Below are positions 8,037 to 15,265 of a DNA stretch of 35,201 bases, in pieces; positions within the stretch are counted from its first letter, which is position 1, and every line of letters begins with the position of its first letter. Position numbers and translations under genes: made by a program. The notes beneath the pieces were generated by a model. That model saw nothing but the letters and a program-made list of their open reading frames with translations, ran no database searches and was not told where the DNA came from. Origin of the DNA: a virus. Location: the IMG/VR virus record IMGVR_UViG_3300032006_000034, positions 1-35,201 of that record; one strand, given 5' to 3'.

Positions 8037-9516
8037 CTATCATCTTGTCAATTTTACCTAATACCTCTAGCTTTTTGGCTGCTAGAGTATGTTTGATTAT
8101 TTCATCATCTATTGCTTTAGCTGATACAGTATCAGTTTGGTTCATAGTTTTGTTAATTTGTTTATTGACAATATCCTGTGCAGTATTAATTGGCACATTA
8201 CCTTGAGGAACATTAGTTGCTCTTGTAGGTGCTTGTGCTAGTTCTGTTTTGTATTCTTCCAAGTTCAATAATTCCAATAGTTGATCATCTGGCATATCAG
8301 GAAATATTCCTTTAACTCTTAGAACTGCATCAACTAGGTCAAACCATGATTCGACAATGATTGATTCAAACTCTGCCTTGACAGTTACTTTTTCTAACAA
8401 GTCACCCATACCCATCTTAATCATATTTCTCTCATACCATTGTTTACTTACTAAATCACTAATCCAATCACGTCTTGACTTTACAACACCACTAAGGAAA
8501 AATTGTATTTTACCAAGAAGTGTAGCTCTGTTCTGATCCTCCTCTCTGCCTAACAAAGCACTTGGCACAGCAAAGTTTCCAATAATTATTCTTTCATAAA
8601 ACGAGGCTAAATCAACCATTTCTCTTATCTTTGGTTCTAGGTCCAATTTCTCAAACGTTACTTCATCATTAGCATCTACACTAACTGCATTAAATGCTCC
8701 TGCTTTTAGTGAGGATAGTAATGTATTCATATCGTTTTCTGCATCAGCTTTTGATCTGCCCATTTTCTTTACTAAGAACATTCCATAACCTGACCACATA
8801 CTTGTAGCAACTTCTGGCATATCATATTCTACAATTCTTCGCCAAGCTCTTGCTGCACCTACAACTCTTTGCACTTCTGAGTAACCATACCACATAGTCC
8901 TACGTTTTGGGCTGTCTGGTCTATTTACCAAATAAACCATATCCTCAGGTTCAATTTCATCACTAGGGAATGTTGTTATGACTTTTTCTAGTGACCAATC
9001 TTTTTGGTTAATGAATACCCTTCCAAGATCTCTAGGGTGAATAATCTTTAATGCTCTAGGCAATCCCCTGCCTTCAAATGCCATAACACATCTACCAAAT
9101 ACAATGGTCATAGTAATAGCATCTCTTAGTTTCTTTTCAAAATTCATTCTCTTATCATACTCAATAAGTTCTGAAAGTTCTGATTCATACTTTTTTAATT
9201 CTGTTTTCTTTTGTTCATCGTCCATTCCTGTCTCATCTTTTAGTTCAAACACAGGCTGAATTCCTCCTCCGAATGTGTATTCAATTAATTTATCAATAGT
9301 TGCTCCACAGACAGATGAACCCCAAACATCTTCAAATTGCTCTAATTCCTGATCAGTGTAGGCTGGATTAGAATACATATACAGGTGGTCACTTGAGGAC
9401 ATTCTCTTTGAAGCACTTGCATATTTGGAATTAGTTGTTGAACTGACTGGAACAGCTTTAGAATCTACCACAAAGTTATTAGAAGTATTTTTCGCCTTTT
9501 TTGCTTTAGCTGGCAT
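7993..9516 (-). CDS. Portal protein
   Basis: 507 residues, the usual size of a portal. After a disordered Lys/Ser-rich N-terminus it has the wing/stem layout: VFGRCVMAFEGRG, a KIIHPRDLGRVFIN strand pair, EDMVYLVNRPDSPKRRTMWYGYSEVQRV, the long stem helix region with YERIIIGNFAVPSALLGREE, and a C-terminal acidic/hydrophobic helix set (PDMPDDQLLELL). The portal is the dodecameric ring through which DNA enters and leaves the head. Its neighbours (terminase upstream, Mu F-like protein downstream) confirm the call. A TATA-like element about 25 nt upstream suggests its own promoter. Confidence 0.85.
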   Translation of the reverse strand: MPAKAKKAKNTSNNFVVDSKAVPVSSTTNSKYASASKRMSSSDHLYMYSNPAYTDQELEQFEDVWGSSVCGATIDKLIEYTFGGGIQPVFELKDETGMDDEQKKTELKKYESELSELIEYDKRMNFEKKLRDAITMTIVFGRCVMAFEGRGLPRALKIIHPRDLGRVFINQKDWSLEKVITTFPSDEIEPEDMVYLVNRPDSPKRRTMWYGYSEVQRVVGAARAWRRIVEYDMPEVATSMWSGYGMFLVKKMGRSKADAENDMNTLLSSLKAGAFNAVSVDANDEVTFEKLDLEPKIREMVDLASFYERIIIGNFAVPSALLGREEDQNRATLLGKIQFFLSGVVKSRRDWISDLVSKQWYERNMIKMGMGDLLEKVTVKAEFESIIVESWFDLVDAVLRVKGIFPDMPDDQLLELLNLEEYKTELAQAPTRATNVPQGNVPINTAQDIVNKQINKTMNQTDTVSAKAIDDEIIKHTLAAKKLEVLGKIDKMIDDAKKSAKTDKKRS

Positions 9517-9533
9517 TAATTAGGATTAAAATC

Positions 9534-9545
9534 TGATATACAAGA
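9534..9545 (-). promoter_or_regulatory. TATA-like promoter element for portal/head genes
   Basis: Minus strand reads CTTGTATATC about 22-28 nt before the portal ATG at 9516. That spacing fits a TATA box of a leaderless or very short-leader archaeal transcript. No experimental support. Confidence 0.4.
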
Positions 9546-9550
9546 GAACT

Positions 9551-9676
9551 TTATTCATTTTTTTTAAGTTTCTCTCGTAGGTCCAATAACTGTTTAAGCT
9601 TTCTTGATCGCTTTTTTTCTATTAATTTTAAATCATTTACAAGCCTGTCATATCTCATAGTTGCATTATCCCTCAT
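9551..9676 (-). CDS. Small basic helical protein (41 aa)
   Basis: MRDNATMRYDRLVNDLKLIE followed by a Lys/Arg-rich helix (KKRSRKLKQLLDLREKLKKNE). ATG at 9676 has GGAGG 9-10 nt upstream and overlaps the previous stop. Single charged amphipathic helix, possibly a nucleic-acid or coiled-coil partner; function unknown. Confidence 0.55.
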   Translation of the reverse strand: MRDNATMRYDRLVNDLKLIEKKRSRKLKQLLDLREKLKKNE

Positions 9677-9833
9677 CTTTCATTTCCTCCATCTTTGTAA
9701 TACACATAACTGAGATCTTTTTGAAGGTTATTTCATCTTGAGTTTTCTGTGATTTAGTTTTAGCAAAAGCTAGTTCAAACCAATTAGTGATACACTTGTA
9801 ATCATCTAGGGTTAATTCAACACTCATACTCAT
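9666..9833 (-). CDS. Small hypothetical protein (55 aa)
   Basis: MSMSVELTLDDYKCITNWFE then a mixed helical sequence ending KMEEMKDEG. Starts in an ATGA overlap with the terminase nuclease gene, which supports coupled translation. Function unknown. Confidence 0.6.
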   Translation of the reverse strand: MSMSVELTLDDYKCITNWFELAFAKTKSQKTQDEITFKKISVMCITKMEEMKDEG

Positions 9834-10498
9834 GGTGTGAAAACCTCTCTATGTAATGATTCTGCATGGGTTGGAACGCCTGAGCCATAAATGTCCTCCT
9901 CATTATTCTCAAATTTTCTTGAAGTAACTTGAAGTTGTTGAAACATTCCCTCATGATTTTTAATAAAATTCCTGCCTATGAAACAAGCTAGCATTAAAGC
10001 CATTACAGTATCATCATGCTCATTTCCTTCTGCCCTATATGATACATTGCCTGATTCAGTAACAATTTCTGAGAAAATTGAAATTTGCCTCTTTAATTCC
10101 TCTATATCCTTATTGCTAGTTTTTGGGAACTTTATTCGATTATTCTGAAACATTCTTGCCAACCATAACACCATTTGGTTCTTAGGCATAACACGACCTG
10201 AATTGATTTTTGATTGGTCCTTAGTCTCTCTAGTAGTAAATGTAGGGATAACATTAGGAATTTTATGACGATATTTCAATTCTTCAAAGACGTGTTCACC
10301 TGTGTTGTTAATCTCTACAACATAATAATTGAATGGTTTTGTATCATGAATATTTGCAATTAAGTTCTCAACATCTAGATAGTTTCTACCAAGCCAAGTC
10401 TTTACACCTGTTACATACACGTTATCATTTCTGATTTCAATACCTACAAAAGCAAAAGAATCTTTGCGTTTGCCACTATCAATTCCTGCTATTCTCAT
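9830..10498 (-). CDS. Terminase large subunit, separate nuclease domain
   Basis: 222 residues with an RNase H-like fold pattern. Strand 1 carries GIDSGK with Asp7, strand 4 carries VVEINNTG with Glu62, and the C-terminal catalytic segment is NEHDDTVMALMLA with Asp162/Asp163. This acidic layout matches the C-terminal nuclease of phage TerL, which cuts concatemeric DNA during packaging. There is no ATPase domain in this gene; the ATPase is encoded about 420 bases upstream in transcription order, with two small genes between. Split TerL proteins are uncommon, so the two halves presumably act together. Overlaps the upstream 84-residue gene by 20 bases. Confidence 0.82.
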   Translation of the reverse strand: MRIAGIDSGKRKDSFAFVGIEIRNDNVYVTGVKTWLGRNYLDVENLIANIHDTKPFNYYVVEINNTGEHVFEELKYRHKIPNVIPTFTTRETKDQSKINSGRVMPKNQMVLWLARMFQNNRIKFPKTSNKDIEELKRQISIFSEIVTESGNVSYRAEGNEHDDTVMALMLACFIGRNFIKNHEGMFQQLQVTSRKFENNEEDIYGSGVPTHAESLHREVFTP

Positions 10499-10733
10499 TT
10501 TCTACCCACACCCATTTACCTTTATTGTTTAATTTGATTGGTTTCTTTGGTTTCTTTTTTCCTTGAATTTGACTAAGAAACATTAATTGATTTGCTAACA
10601 TATAGGTTAATTTGGTTTTTTCAGAACCTTTCGCTGTTTCTAATTTCTTTTCTATTTCCTTCACAAATTTAATTTGAAATTCTTCTGTTGGTAAAACGAA
10701 TTTTTCTTTCTTAAGCCAATCCCAAAAAGTCAT
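10479..10733 (-). CDS. Hypothetical protein between the terminase halves (84 aa)
   Basis: Starts MTFWDWLKKEKFVLPTEEFQ, then a Lys/Glu-rich helix and a very basic C-terminal region (GKKKPKKPIKLNNKGKWVWV). No family recognised. Its place between ATPase and nuclease genes and its basic tail make a packaging-related or DNA-contacting linker role possible (inference). Confidence 0.65.
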   Translation of the reverse strand: MTFWDWLKKEKFVLPTEEFQIKFVKEIEKKLETAKGSEKTKLTYMLANQLMFLSQIQGKKKPKKPIKLNNKGKWVWVENENSRN

Positions 10734-10737
10734 TTTT

Positions 10738-10926
10738 TTATTCTTTATTCTGAATATGTTTTACAATTTCATCTAGTAGAACTTGTTGAGCATTAATTAC
10801 CTGTTTAAGACTATCAATTTCAATCTGTTGCCTTTGAAATAGTTCATGTAATGATTCGCAAGTATCTCTGTTATCCTCACAGGCAATAGCTATCTGAAAC
10901 ATATTTGGTAGATCACTAACTTCCAT
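10738..10926 (-). CDS. Small coiled-coil protein between the terminase halves (62 aa)
   Basis: Starts MEVSDLPNMFQIAIACED; the rest (ESLHELFQRQQIEIDSLKQV...LLDEIVKHIQ) is a clear heptad-like coiled coil. ATG at 10926 has GAGG 9 nt upstream and overlaps the ATPase stop; an in-frame ATG at 10941 would add five residues. It could bridge the two terminase polypeptides, but that is speculation. Confidence 0.6.
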   Translation of the reverse strand: MEVSDLPNMFQIAIACEDNRDTCESLHELFQRQQIEIDSLKQVINAQQVLLDEIVKHIQNKE

Positions 10927-11818
10927 ATTCTTCTGCCTCATAATCTTCTAGAGCATCGTCTTTTATAACACCAAATATTGAGGAACGTGAAGAAGTAAAT
11001 TGGCATCTGTATTCCTGATCTACATCTATGTCTATTCGTTTTAATTCCTCAGCCATCTCTTTTTCTGAATAAATCCAACCTATTGCATTAGTGTAATCAT
11101 ATTGCAATTTCTTATAGTCATTTTCCTTAATTGCTAAATCATAAAAAAATCCTCTTTGACCTCTAGGTGTTGAAACTAGGAATATGTCAGACTTGTTTGT
11201 ATGCAGGATAGGTTCAATCGCATCTAATACAACACTATCATTTACTAGGGCAAAGTGTGCAGCCTCATCTACAACTACGGCTTTGATTTTAGTTTCACCA
11301 CGAATAGCCTCACTATTTGATGGTTTGCCTTCAATCTCAGTTCCGTTTTTTAGGACCAATCTCAAATCATTTCTATCCTCTTTTAATGTAGAATGAATAT
11401 TGTTGAATAACATCTTAAGCCTGTTAATTACTGTCTTAGTAGTTTTTTCCCTAGTTCCTGCAATAATTAAGATCTTACCACCTTTGTATTTATGAAAGGC
11501 ATGGTATTGAACAATCCTTAGAACAATTTCTGTAAGTCCTATCTGTCTTGATTTGTTAATATGAAACTTAACTTGATGTGGTGATAATGCTTGTTGAATA
11601 AGGTCAGATTGGTGAGGCATAAACTTCATAGGTTGAAGGGTTGCTGGGTGTTCAGGCAGACCAACTTTATGTGAAAAACAACAGTTCTCACTAGGGTTAA
11701 TATTTCCACAGAAGAACTTTAGTTGTGATATTTCTTCTGATATATCCTGTTCAACTGAATCGTGATCAGTTTGGAATGTTGGATAAATGTCCTGTATCTT
11801 GAACGACTTTGGTCGCAT
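10916..11818 (-). CDS. Terminase large subunit, separate ATPase domain
   Basis: About 300 residues from the ATG at 11818 (GGAGGT 11 nt upstream; an in-frame TTG at 11827 is less likely). It shows the TerL ATPase motifs: the Walker A-like KSRQIGLTE near residue 90, Walker B VVVDEAAH near 182-189, and motif III FLVSTPRG near 214-221. The N-terminus holds a Cys/His-rich patch (FFCG...ENCC...H). The protein ends just after the ATPase domain (SSIFGVIKDDALEDYEAEEY), where a nuclease domain would normally follow. It powers DNA translocation into the head with the small subunit encoded just upstream. Confidence 0.85.
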   Translation of the reverse strand: MRPKSFKIQDIYPTFQTDHDSVEQDISEEISQLKFFCGNINPSENCCFSHKVGLPEHPATLQPMKFMPHQSDLIQQALSPHQVKFHINKSRQIGLTEIVLRIVQYHAFHKYKGGKILIIAGTREKTTKTVINRLKMLFNNIHSTLKEDRNDLRLVLKNGTEIEGKPSNSEAIRGETKIKAVVVDEAAHFALVNDSVVLDAIEPILHTNKSDIFLVSTPRGQRGFFYDLAIKENDYKKLQYDYTNAIGWIYSEKEMAEELKRIDIDVDQEYRCQFTSSRSSIFGVIKDDALEDYEAEEYGS

Positions 11819-12197
11819 CTCTTTCAATTACCTCCTGTGATGCTGAATAATATGCTGATAATAATGGCTGTATGCTAGATATTGAATCAAGGATTCTTTG
11901 CTTTTCAGAAGCACCTTTTGCCCTATGAAAGTTTTGCCATGAAAATTTTAGTATGGTTTCTAGTTGGTCAATCCTCTCAAGATGTTGCTCCCATAGACCT
12001 TTCTGTTGTAGTTCAAATTTACGCTTATCTGTAATACTTTTCAGCCTGCCTTTAATCCTGTAAAATGTTGCTACAGACATTGGTTTCTTCTTTTTGTCCT
12101 TAGGTTGATGAGCTCTAATCCAAGCTAGTGATTCTGCCTCACTAAGCTTCATAATCATAGTCTGCATAACTAGGACTTCACTATCATTTAGAGCCAT
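11766..12197 (-). CDS. Terminase small subunit (HTH) candidate
   Basis: 143 residues, all-helical. The N-terminal ~50 residues look like a helix-turn-helix: LSEAESLAWIRAH, a lysine-rich loop, then MSVATFYRIKGRLKS as the recognition region. The remainder is long helices (LEQHLERIDQ-like, EKQRILDSISSIQPLLSAYY) suited to ring oligomerisation. It overlaps the ATPase gene by about 50 bases and lies directly upstream of it, the standard TerS-TerL arrangement. TerS recognises viral DNA for packaging. Assigned by architecture and position. Confidence 0.72.
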   Translation of the reverse strand: MALNDSEVLVMQTMIMKLSEAESLAWIRAHQPKDKKKKPMSVATFYRIKGRLKSITDKRKFELQQKGLWEQHLERIDQLETILKFSWQNFHRAKGASEKQRILDSISSIQPLLSAYYSASQEVIERDATKVVQDTGHLSNIPN

Positions 12198-12226
12198 TTT
12201 TCCCTAACAAAATGAGAGAAATCCTA

Positions 12227-13216
12227 TCATTTAAGGATAGATATAATGTGTAATGCTATGTGTTTCATTAGGTTAGGTGGCACAGCCCTGCCTACTCTTT
12301 CAAACTGTTGCATATAATTTCCTACAATCTTAAAGTCCTCAGGAAAACTTGAACAGGCTTTTAATTCCTCTATAGTTAACCCTCGAACTTCTTTAGGGTG
12401 TAAGATACATAGTGGAAATGTAGTGATAGTTGGTAATGGTTCGTGCATAGATGCTCTAGTAGTATTGAACCAATTCCCTTTAGGGTGTAACTCAGCAGGA
12501 CTATGACCTTGTTTTGTTTGCTCAAATAAGTGATAACTTGACCAAGATTTTGCCTGTTCTGTTAATTTTTGCCTTTGGTCCTCATTGTTTTTTATTCCTA
12601 ATACAGCCTCACTAAATGTGATTGGTTTTCTGAATGGCTTAGGGTGTGAGGCTTTTTTGTTAAGATCCTTTCTAATTCCTATACAGAACATTCTTTCTCT
12701 TGCTGTAGCAGTTTCAAAGTATTTGGCATTTAGTATCTCAGCATTAATATCATAACCAATTTTTGATAACTTCACTAGGTAGTTAGATAACAAGGATTTT
12801 GCAATACCCATAGTCATTCCTTTAACATTCTCTATGACAAATGCTTTTGGTCTTATCTCGTCAATTAACCTAATTTGCTCATCAAACAAATCATCAACCC
12901 TTTGAACTGTGTCGCTATACTTCTTTTCTTTTCCCCACATTTTCTCTCTTTTACCAGCCACAGAGAAACTAGCACAAGGTGGTGAGCCATCAAGAATATC
13001 TAATTCACCTTTTTTTAATCCTATTAGGTCCAAAATATCCTGCCCTTTAACCTCACGAATGTCTTTTTCTATGATAGGTGTGTTAGGAAAATTAAGTCTG
13101 TAACATTCCCTTGCAGCCTCGATAAACTCTAAGCTTGCTAATACTTTGCAGCCTGCTAATTTGTAGCCCATACTAGAACCACCTACGCCTGAAAATGTCG
13201 ATACAACTGTTGTCAT
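12227..13216 (-). CDS. DNA (cytosine-5) methyltransferase with altered cofactor pocket
   Basis: 329 residues with the C5-methyltransferase motifs in order: I FSGVGG (8-13), IV GSPPC with catalytic Cys81, VI ENV (129-131), VIII RER (173-175) followed by MFCIG, and X near 309-314. The target-recognition region (~190-270) is short. Two pocket residues are unusual. The residue after Cys81, normally Gln in PCQ, is Ala82, and motif X reads GRAVPP, with Arg310 where GNxV normally has Asn. These equal Gln82 and Asn304 of M.HhaI, the positions mutated by engineers to admit larger SAM analogues. With a CmoA homolog two genes upstream, I infer it uses carboxy-SAM to make 5-carboxymethylcytosine. Ordinary methylation remains possible. 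Overlaps the ligase gene by ATGA. Confidence 0.9.
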   Translation of the reverse strand: MTTVVSTFSGVGGSSMGYKLAGCKVLASLEFIEAARECYRLNFPNTPIIEKDIREVKGQDILDLIGLKKGELDILDGSPPCASFSVAGKREKMWGKEKKYSDTVQRVDDLFDEQIRLIDEIRPKAFVIENVKGMTMGIAKSLLSNYLVKLSKIGYDINAEILNAKYFETATARERMFCIGIRKDLNKKASHPKPFRKPITFSEAVLGIKNNEDQRQKLTEQAKSWSSYHLFEQTKQGHSPAELHPKGNWFNTTRASMHEPLPTITTFPLCILHPKEVRGLTIEELKACSSFPEDFKIVGNYMQQFERVGRAVPPNLMKHIALHIISILK

Positions 13217-14004
13217 TTATTCCAATCTCTGCAAATATCCATTACTCTTTTCCTGTTATTAATATTAATCTGTTTGTTTGTTAAAAGATGTTCAAATAAT
13301 TTATCAATTTTAGCCTCTAATTGAAGATTAAGATGTGGTTTAATTTTATCAATTTTTAATAACTCATTAGAAAAAGCATTTCTGACATGACATTTTTGAA
13401 CTTTATGATGTAACTGTTTATGATTGTATTTCATAAAAAAATTTTCTATGGTTTTATGCCATAAGTAAGGGTGAATAAGGGTTTTGTTATAATCATTACA
13501 AAGCATACCTAATTGCATTATCCCTGCTGGGTTTTCTTGAGTAAAATAATCATATCTAAATTGGTCAAACTTTGTTTTTGTTTGACTAAAATGAATCATT
13601 GCCTTTTTACTTAGACCATACCAACCATCAGCACATATTCCTGATAAGATAAATTTTTCATTGATTTTTGGAATAATATACAAAAATGGAAACGTACACT
13701 CAAATTGTGTTTTTTTCTTACAGTTGTATTTTCTTAATAATATGAACCAATCATTTATTAGGTTATTTTTTGGAACTTCAATGACATTAATATCCCAATT
13801 AAATTTCTTTGAAACATTAATAGCTGTCTTTGAATCATAGCTTGGCTCATCTTCTAGATGAAATGTATAAGCATGAACTTTTTTGCCAAGTCTATGAGCT
13901 GAAAAAGCAATGCTTAGGCTATCTATCCCACCTGATAGTAATACAGCAACCTCATTATCTTTAACCTCATTTTGTATTATATCTTGTAATAATTTATCAA
14001 TCAT
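13213..14004 (-). CDS. Stand-alone asparagine-synthetase-like (PP-loop) ligase
   Basis: 263 residues matching only the C-terminal synthetase domain of AsnB-type enzymes. It has the PP-loop SGGIDS at 24-29, a YTFHLEDEPSYD segment, and ILSGICADGWYG at about 119-130, which corresponds to the AsnB SGxGxDExFGG motif. There is no N-terminal glutaminase (no Cys2 nucleophile). Family members adenylate a carboxylate and then form an amide with ammonia or another amine (for example beta-lactam synthetase). Here it sits, in ATGA overlaps, between the CmoA-like and C5-methyltransferase genes. A reasonable substrate is the carboxyl group of carboxymethylated DNA, giving an amide. This is inference. Confidence 0.8.
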   Translation of the reverse strand: MIDKLLQDIIQNEVKDNEVAVLLSGGIDSLSIAFSAHRLGKKVHAYTFHLEDEPSYDSKTAINVSKKFNWDINVIEVPKNNLINDWFILLRKYNCKKKTQFECTFPFLYIIPKINEKFILSGICADGWYGLSKKAMIHFSQTKTKFDQFRYDYFTQENPAGIMQLGMLCNDYNKTLIHPYLWHKTIENFFMKYNHKQLHHKVQKCHVRNAFSNELLKIDKIKPHLNLQLEAKIDKLFEHLLTNKQININNRKRVMDICRDWNK

Positions 14005-14732
14005 TTTGTTGCTATGAATCCAGCAAAATTATACCACTTAAAGAATAGGTCCACCCTGTTAAATCCTGCACTTACTAACAGTCGTCTATTTTCCTCTAGT
14101 GCTATTGGTGTCATAACACCTCTCAGGCTTTTGCTTTTCTTTTGATTATTCTCTGCTGTCAAACCATTCCTTAGTTTCATATCATGGTAAAGATCTATCA
14201 TCATTTCGTTAAAGTGAGCATCATTAGCTAGGACTTTCTCAACAAATACTATTGCCCCACCATCTCTTATATTCCTGCAAATATCTCGTAATACATTCAG
14301 GCGTTTTTCCTTCTTTAGAAACTGTAAGGTGAATAGGGAAATAACAAAGCTATACTCACCACTTGTCTTAATACTAGGCATACCTTGATTTAGGTCTGCA
14401 CATATTACTTCTGTATTATTAAATTTAGAAATAAACTCATTTAGGTTTCTATTACAAACATCAACCATTTCCTGTGATTCATCAATAGCAATATACTGAA
14501 TATGTTTTCTGTCATTATTAATGTCAATACTTCTAATTGTAGTTCCTGTTGAAGCTCCTATATCTAGGACAACATCACCATCTCTAATGAAATAGGTTGA
14601 CATTTCTGTAACCATTCTTTGTATCTCATTATAGAGAGGCACAGACTGAGTAACGTGTTGATCGAAGTTTTCTGCTACATTCTTTGACTTAAAGGACCAG
14701 CTTTCTGCATACTCTATAGGATCATTGACCAT
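14001..14732 (-). CDS. cmoA-like: CmoA-like carboxy-SAM synthase
   Basis: 243 residues, close in size to E. coli CmoA (247) and alignable by eye along its length. Matches include FDQHVTQSVPLY with CmoA FDERV...RSVPGY, SAM loop DIGASTGTT (57-65), IAIDESQEMV, SLFTLQFL (132-139; CmoA NFTLQFL), GGAIVFVEK, LYHDMKLRNG (181-190; CmoA MHHDFKRANG), QKKS (197-200; CmoA QKRS) and the ending YNFAGFIATK. The CmoA arginine that holds the extra carboxylate (Arg199) is Lys199 here, a conservative change. CmoA makes carboxy-SAM from SAM and prephenate for tRNA wobble modification. No CmoB partner is present; a C5-methyltransferase lies two genes on, so I infer a role in DNA modification. Confidence 0.88.
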   Translation of the reverse strand: MVNDPIEYAESWSFKSKNVAENFDQHVTQSVPLYNEIQRMVTEMSTYFIRDGDVVLDIGASTGTTIRSIDINNDRKHIQYIAIDESQEMVDVCNRNLNEFISKFNNTEVICADLNQGMPSIKTSGEYSFVISLFTLQFLKKEKRLNVLRDICRNIRDGGAIVFVEKVLANDAHFNEMMIDLYHDMKLRNGLTAENNQKKSKSLRGVMTPIALEENRRLLVSAGFNRVDLFFKWYNFAGFIATK

Positions 14733-15225
14733 GACTACAATCTTTGACTATACACCTATGCTCTATACTATTTGAAAAATCAATCTTAGTATTTTCTGTA
14801 GGTATCTCAGTATTTTTAGTTAAAGCATCAAGGAATGATTGTTCTGGCTTTGCTATTAGTTCAGAAAATTCCTCTAGCTTACCAGCATTTTTTAGTATTT
14901 GAAACTCTAGTGAATCTTTCTTTGCATCATGCTCACCCCTGAGTTTGTTTAGGATTTGCCTTAACATTTTTCCGTCCATCTTGTTAGCAGGAATTACATA
15001 AGCAGGAATATTTTTTTCACCTAGCTTTTCATAGGCTTTTACCCTATGCTCACCATCTAATACTTGCATTTTTTCATTAAGTATGATAGGTGCAAGAAAT
15101 CCAAATTTTTCCATACCCTTAGAAAGTGCGTCCATTTGTTTATCAGTTAGATAATTTGGGTTTGTATTATCAAATTTAATTTGATTTATTGGAATTTTTT
15201 TAATAGAAAATTCTTTAACCTTCAC
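14722..15225 (-). CDS. ParB/Srx-fold (ParB-like) protein
   Basis: 167 residues. The N-terminal ~80 residues are a ParB N-terminal-like domain: IPINQIKFDNTNPN, KGMEKFGFLAPIILN, then the box VLDGEHRVKAYEKLGE (55-70) with GEHR in place of the classic GERR nucleotide-binding motif. The C-terminal part is helical and ends with CIVKDCSHG (two Cys, one His). Stand-alone ParB-like proteins often lie beside phage DNA-modification enzymes; whether they bind nucleotide, cut or guide the enzymes is unsettled. GTG start at 15225, first gene of the cassette after a strong terminator, overlapping the CmoA-like gene by 11 bases. Confidence 0.78.
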   Translation of the reverse strand: MKVKEFSIKKIPINQIKFDNTNPNYLTDKQMDALSKGMEKFGFLAPIILNEKMQVLDGEHRVKAYEKLGEKNIPAYVIPANKMDGKMLRQILNKLRGEHDAKKDSLEFQILKNAGKLEEFSELIAKPEQSFLDALTKNTEIPTENTKIDFSNSIEHRCIVKDCSHGQ

Positions 15226-15256
15226 AAGAATTTGAAATAATAATGAAATAATAGAA
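15226..15256 (-). promoter_or_regulatory. Putative promoter of the DNA-modification cassette
   Basis: Between the terminator at 15266-15306 and the GTG at 15225 the minus strand is AT-rich, with CTATTATTTCATTATTATTT about 11-31 nt before the start. A TATA-like element is needed here for a new transcript, but the match is loose. Confidence 0.35.
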
Positions 15257-15265
15257 GTTTTTTGT

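Noticed and set aside
13213-14004. QueC/7-deazaguanine DNA modification as the role of the PP-loop protein
   Set aside because: The SGxxADxxYG motif and overall layout fit the asparagine-synthetase domain better than QueC, and no other queuosine-pathway gene is nearby.
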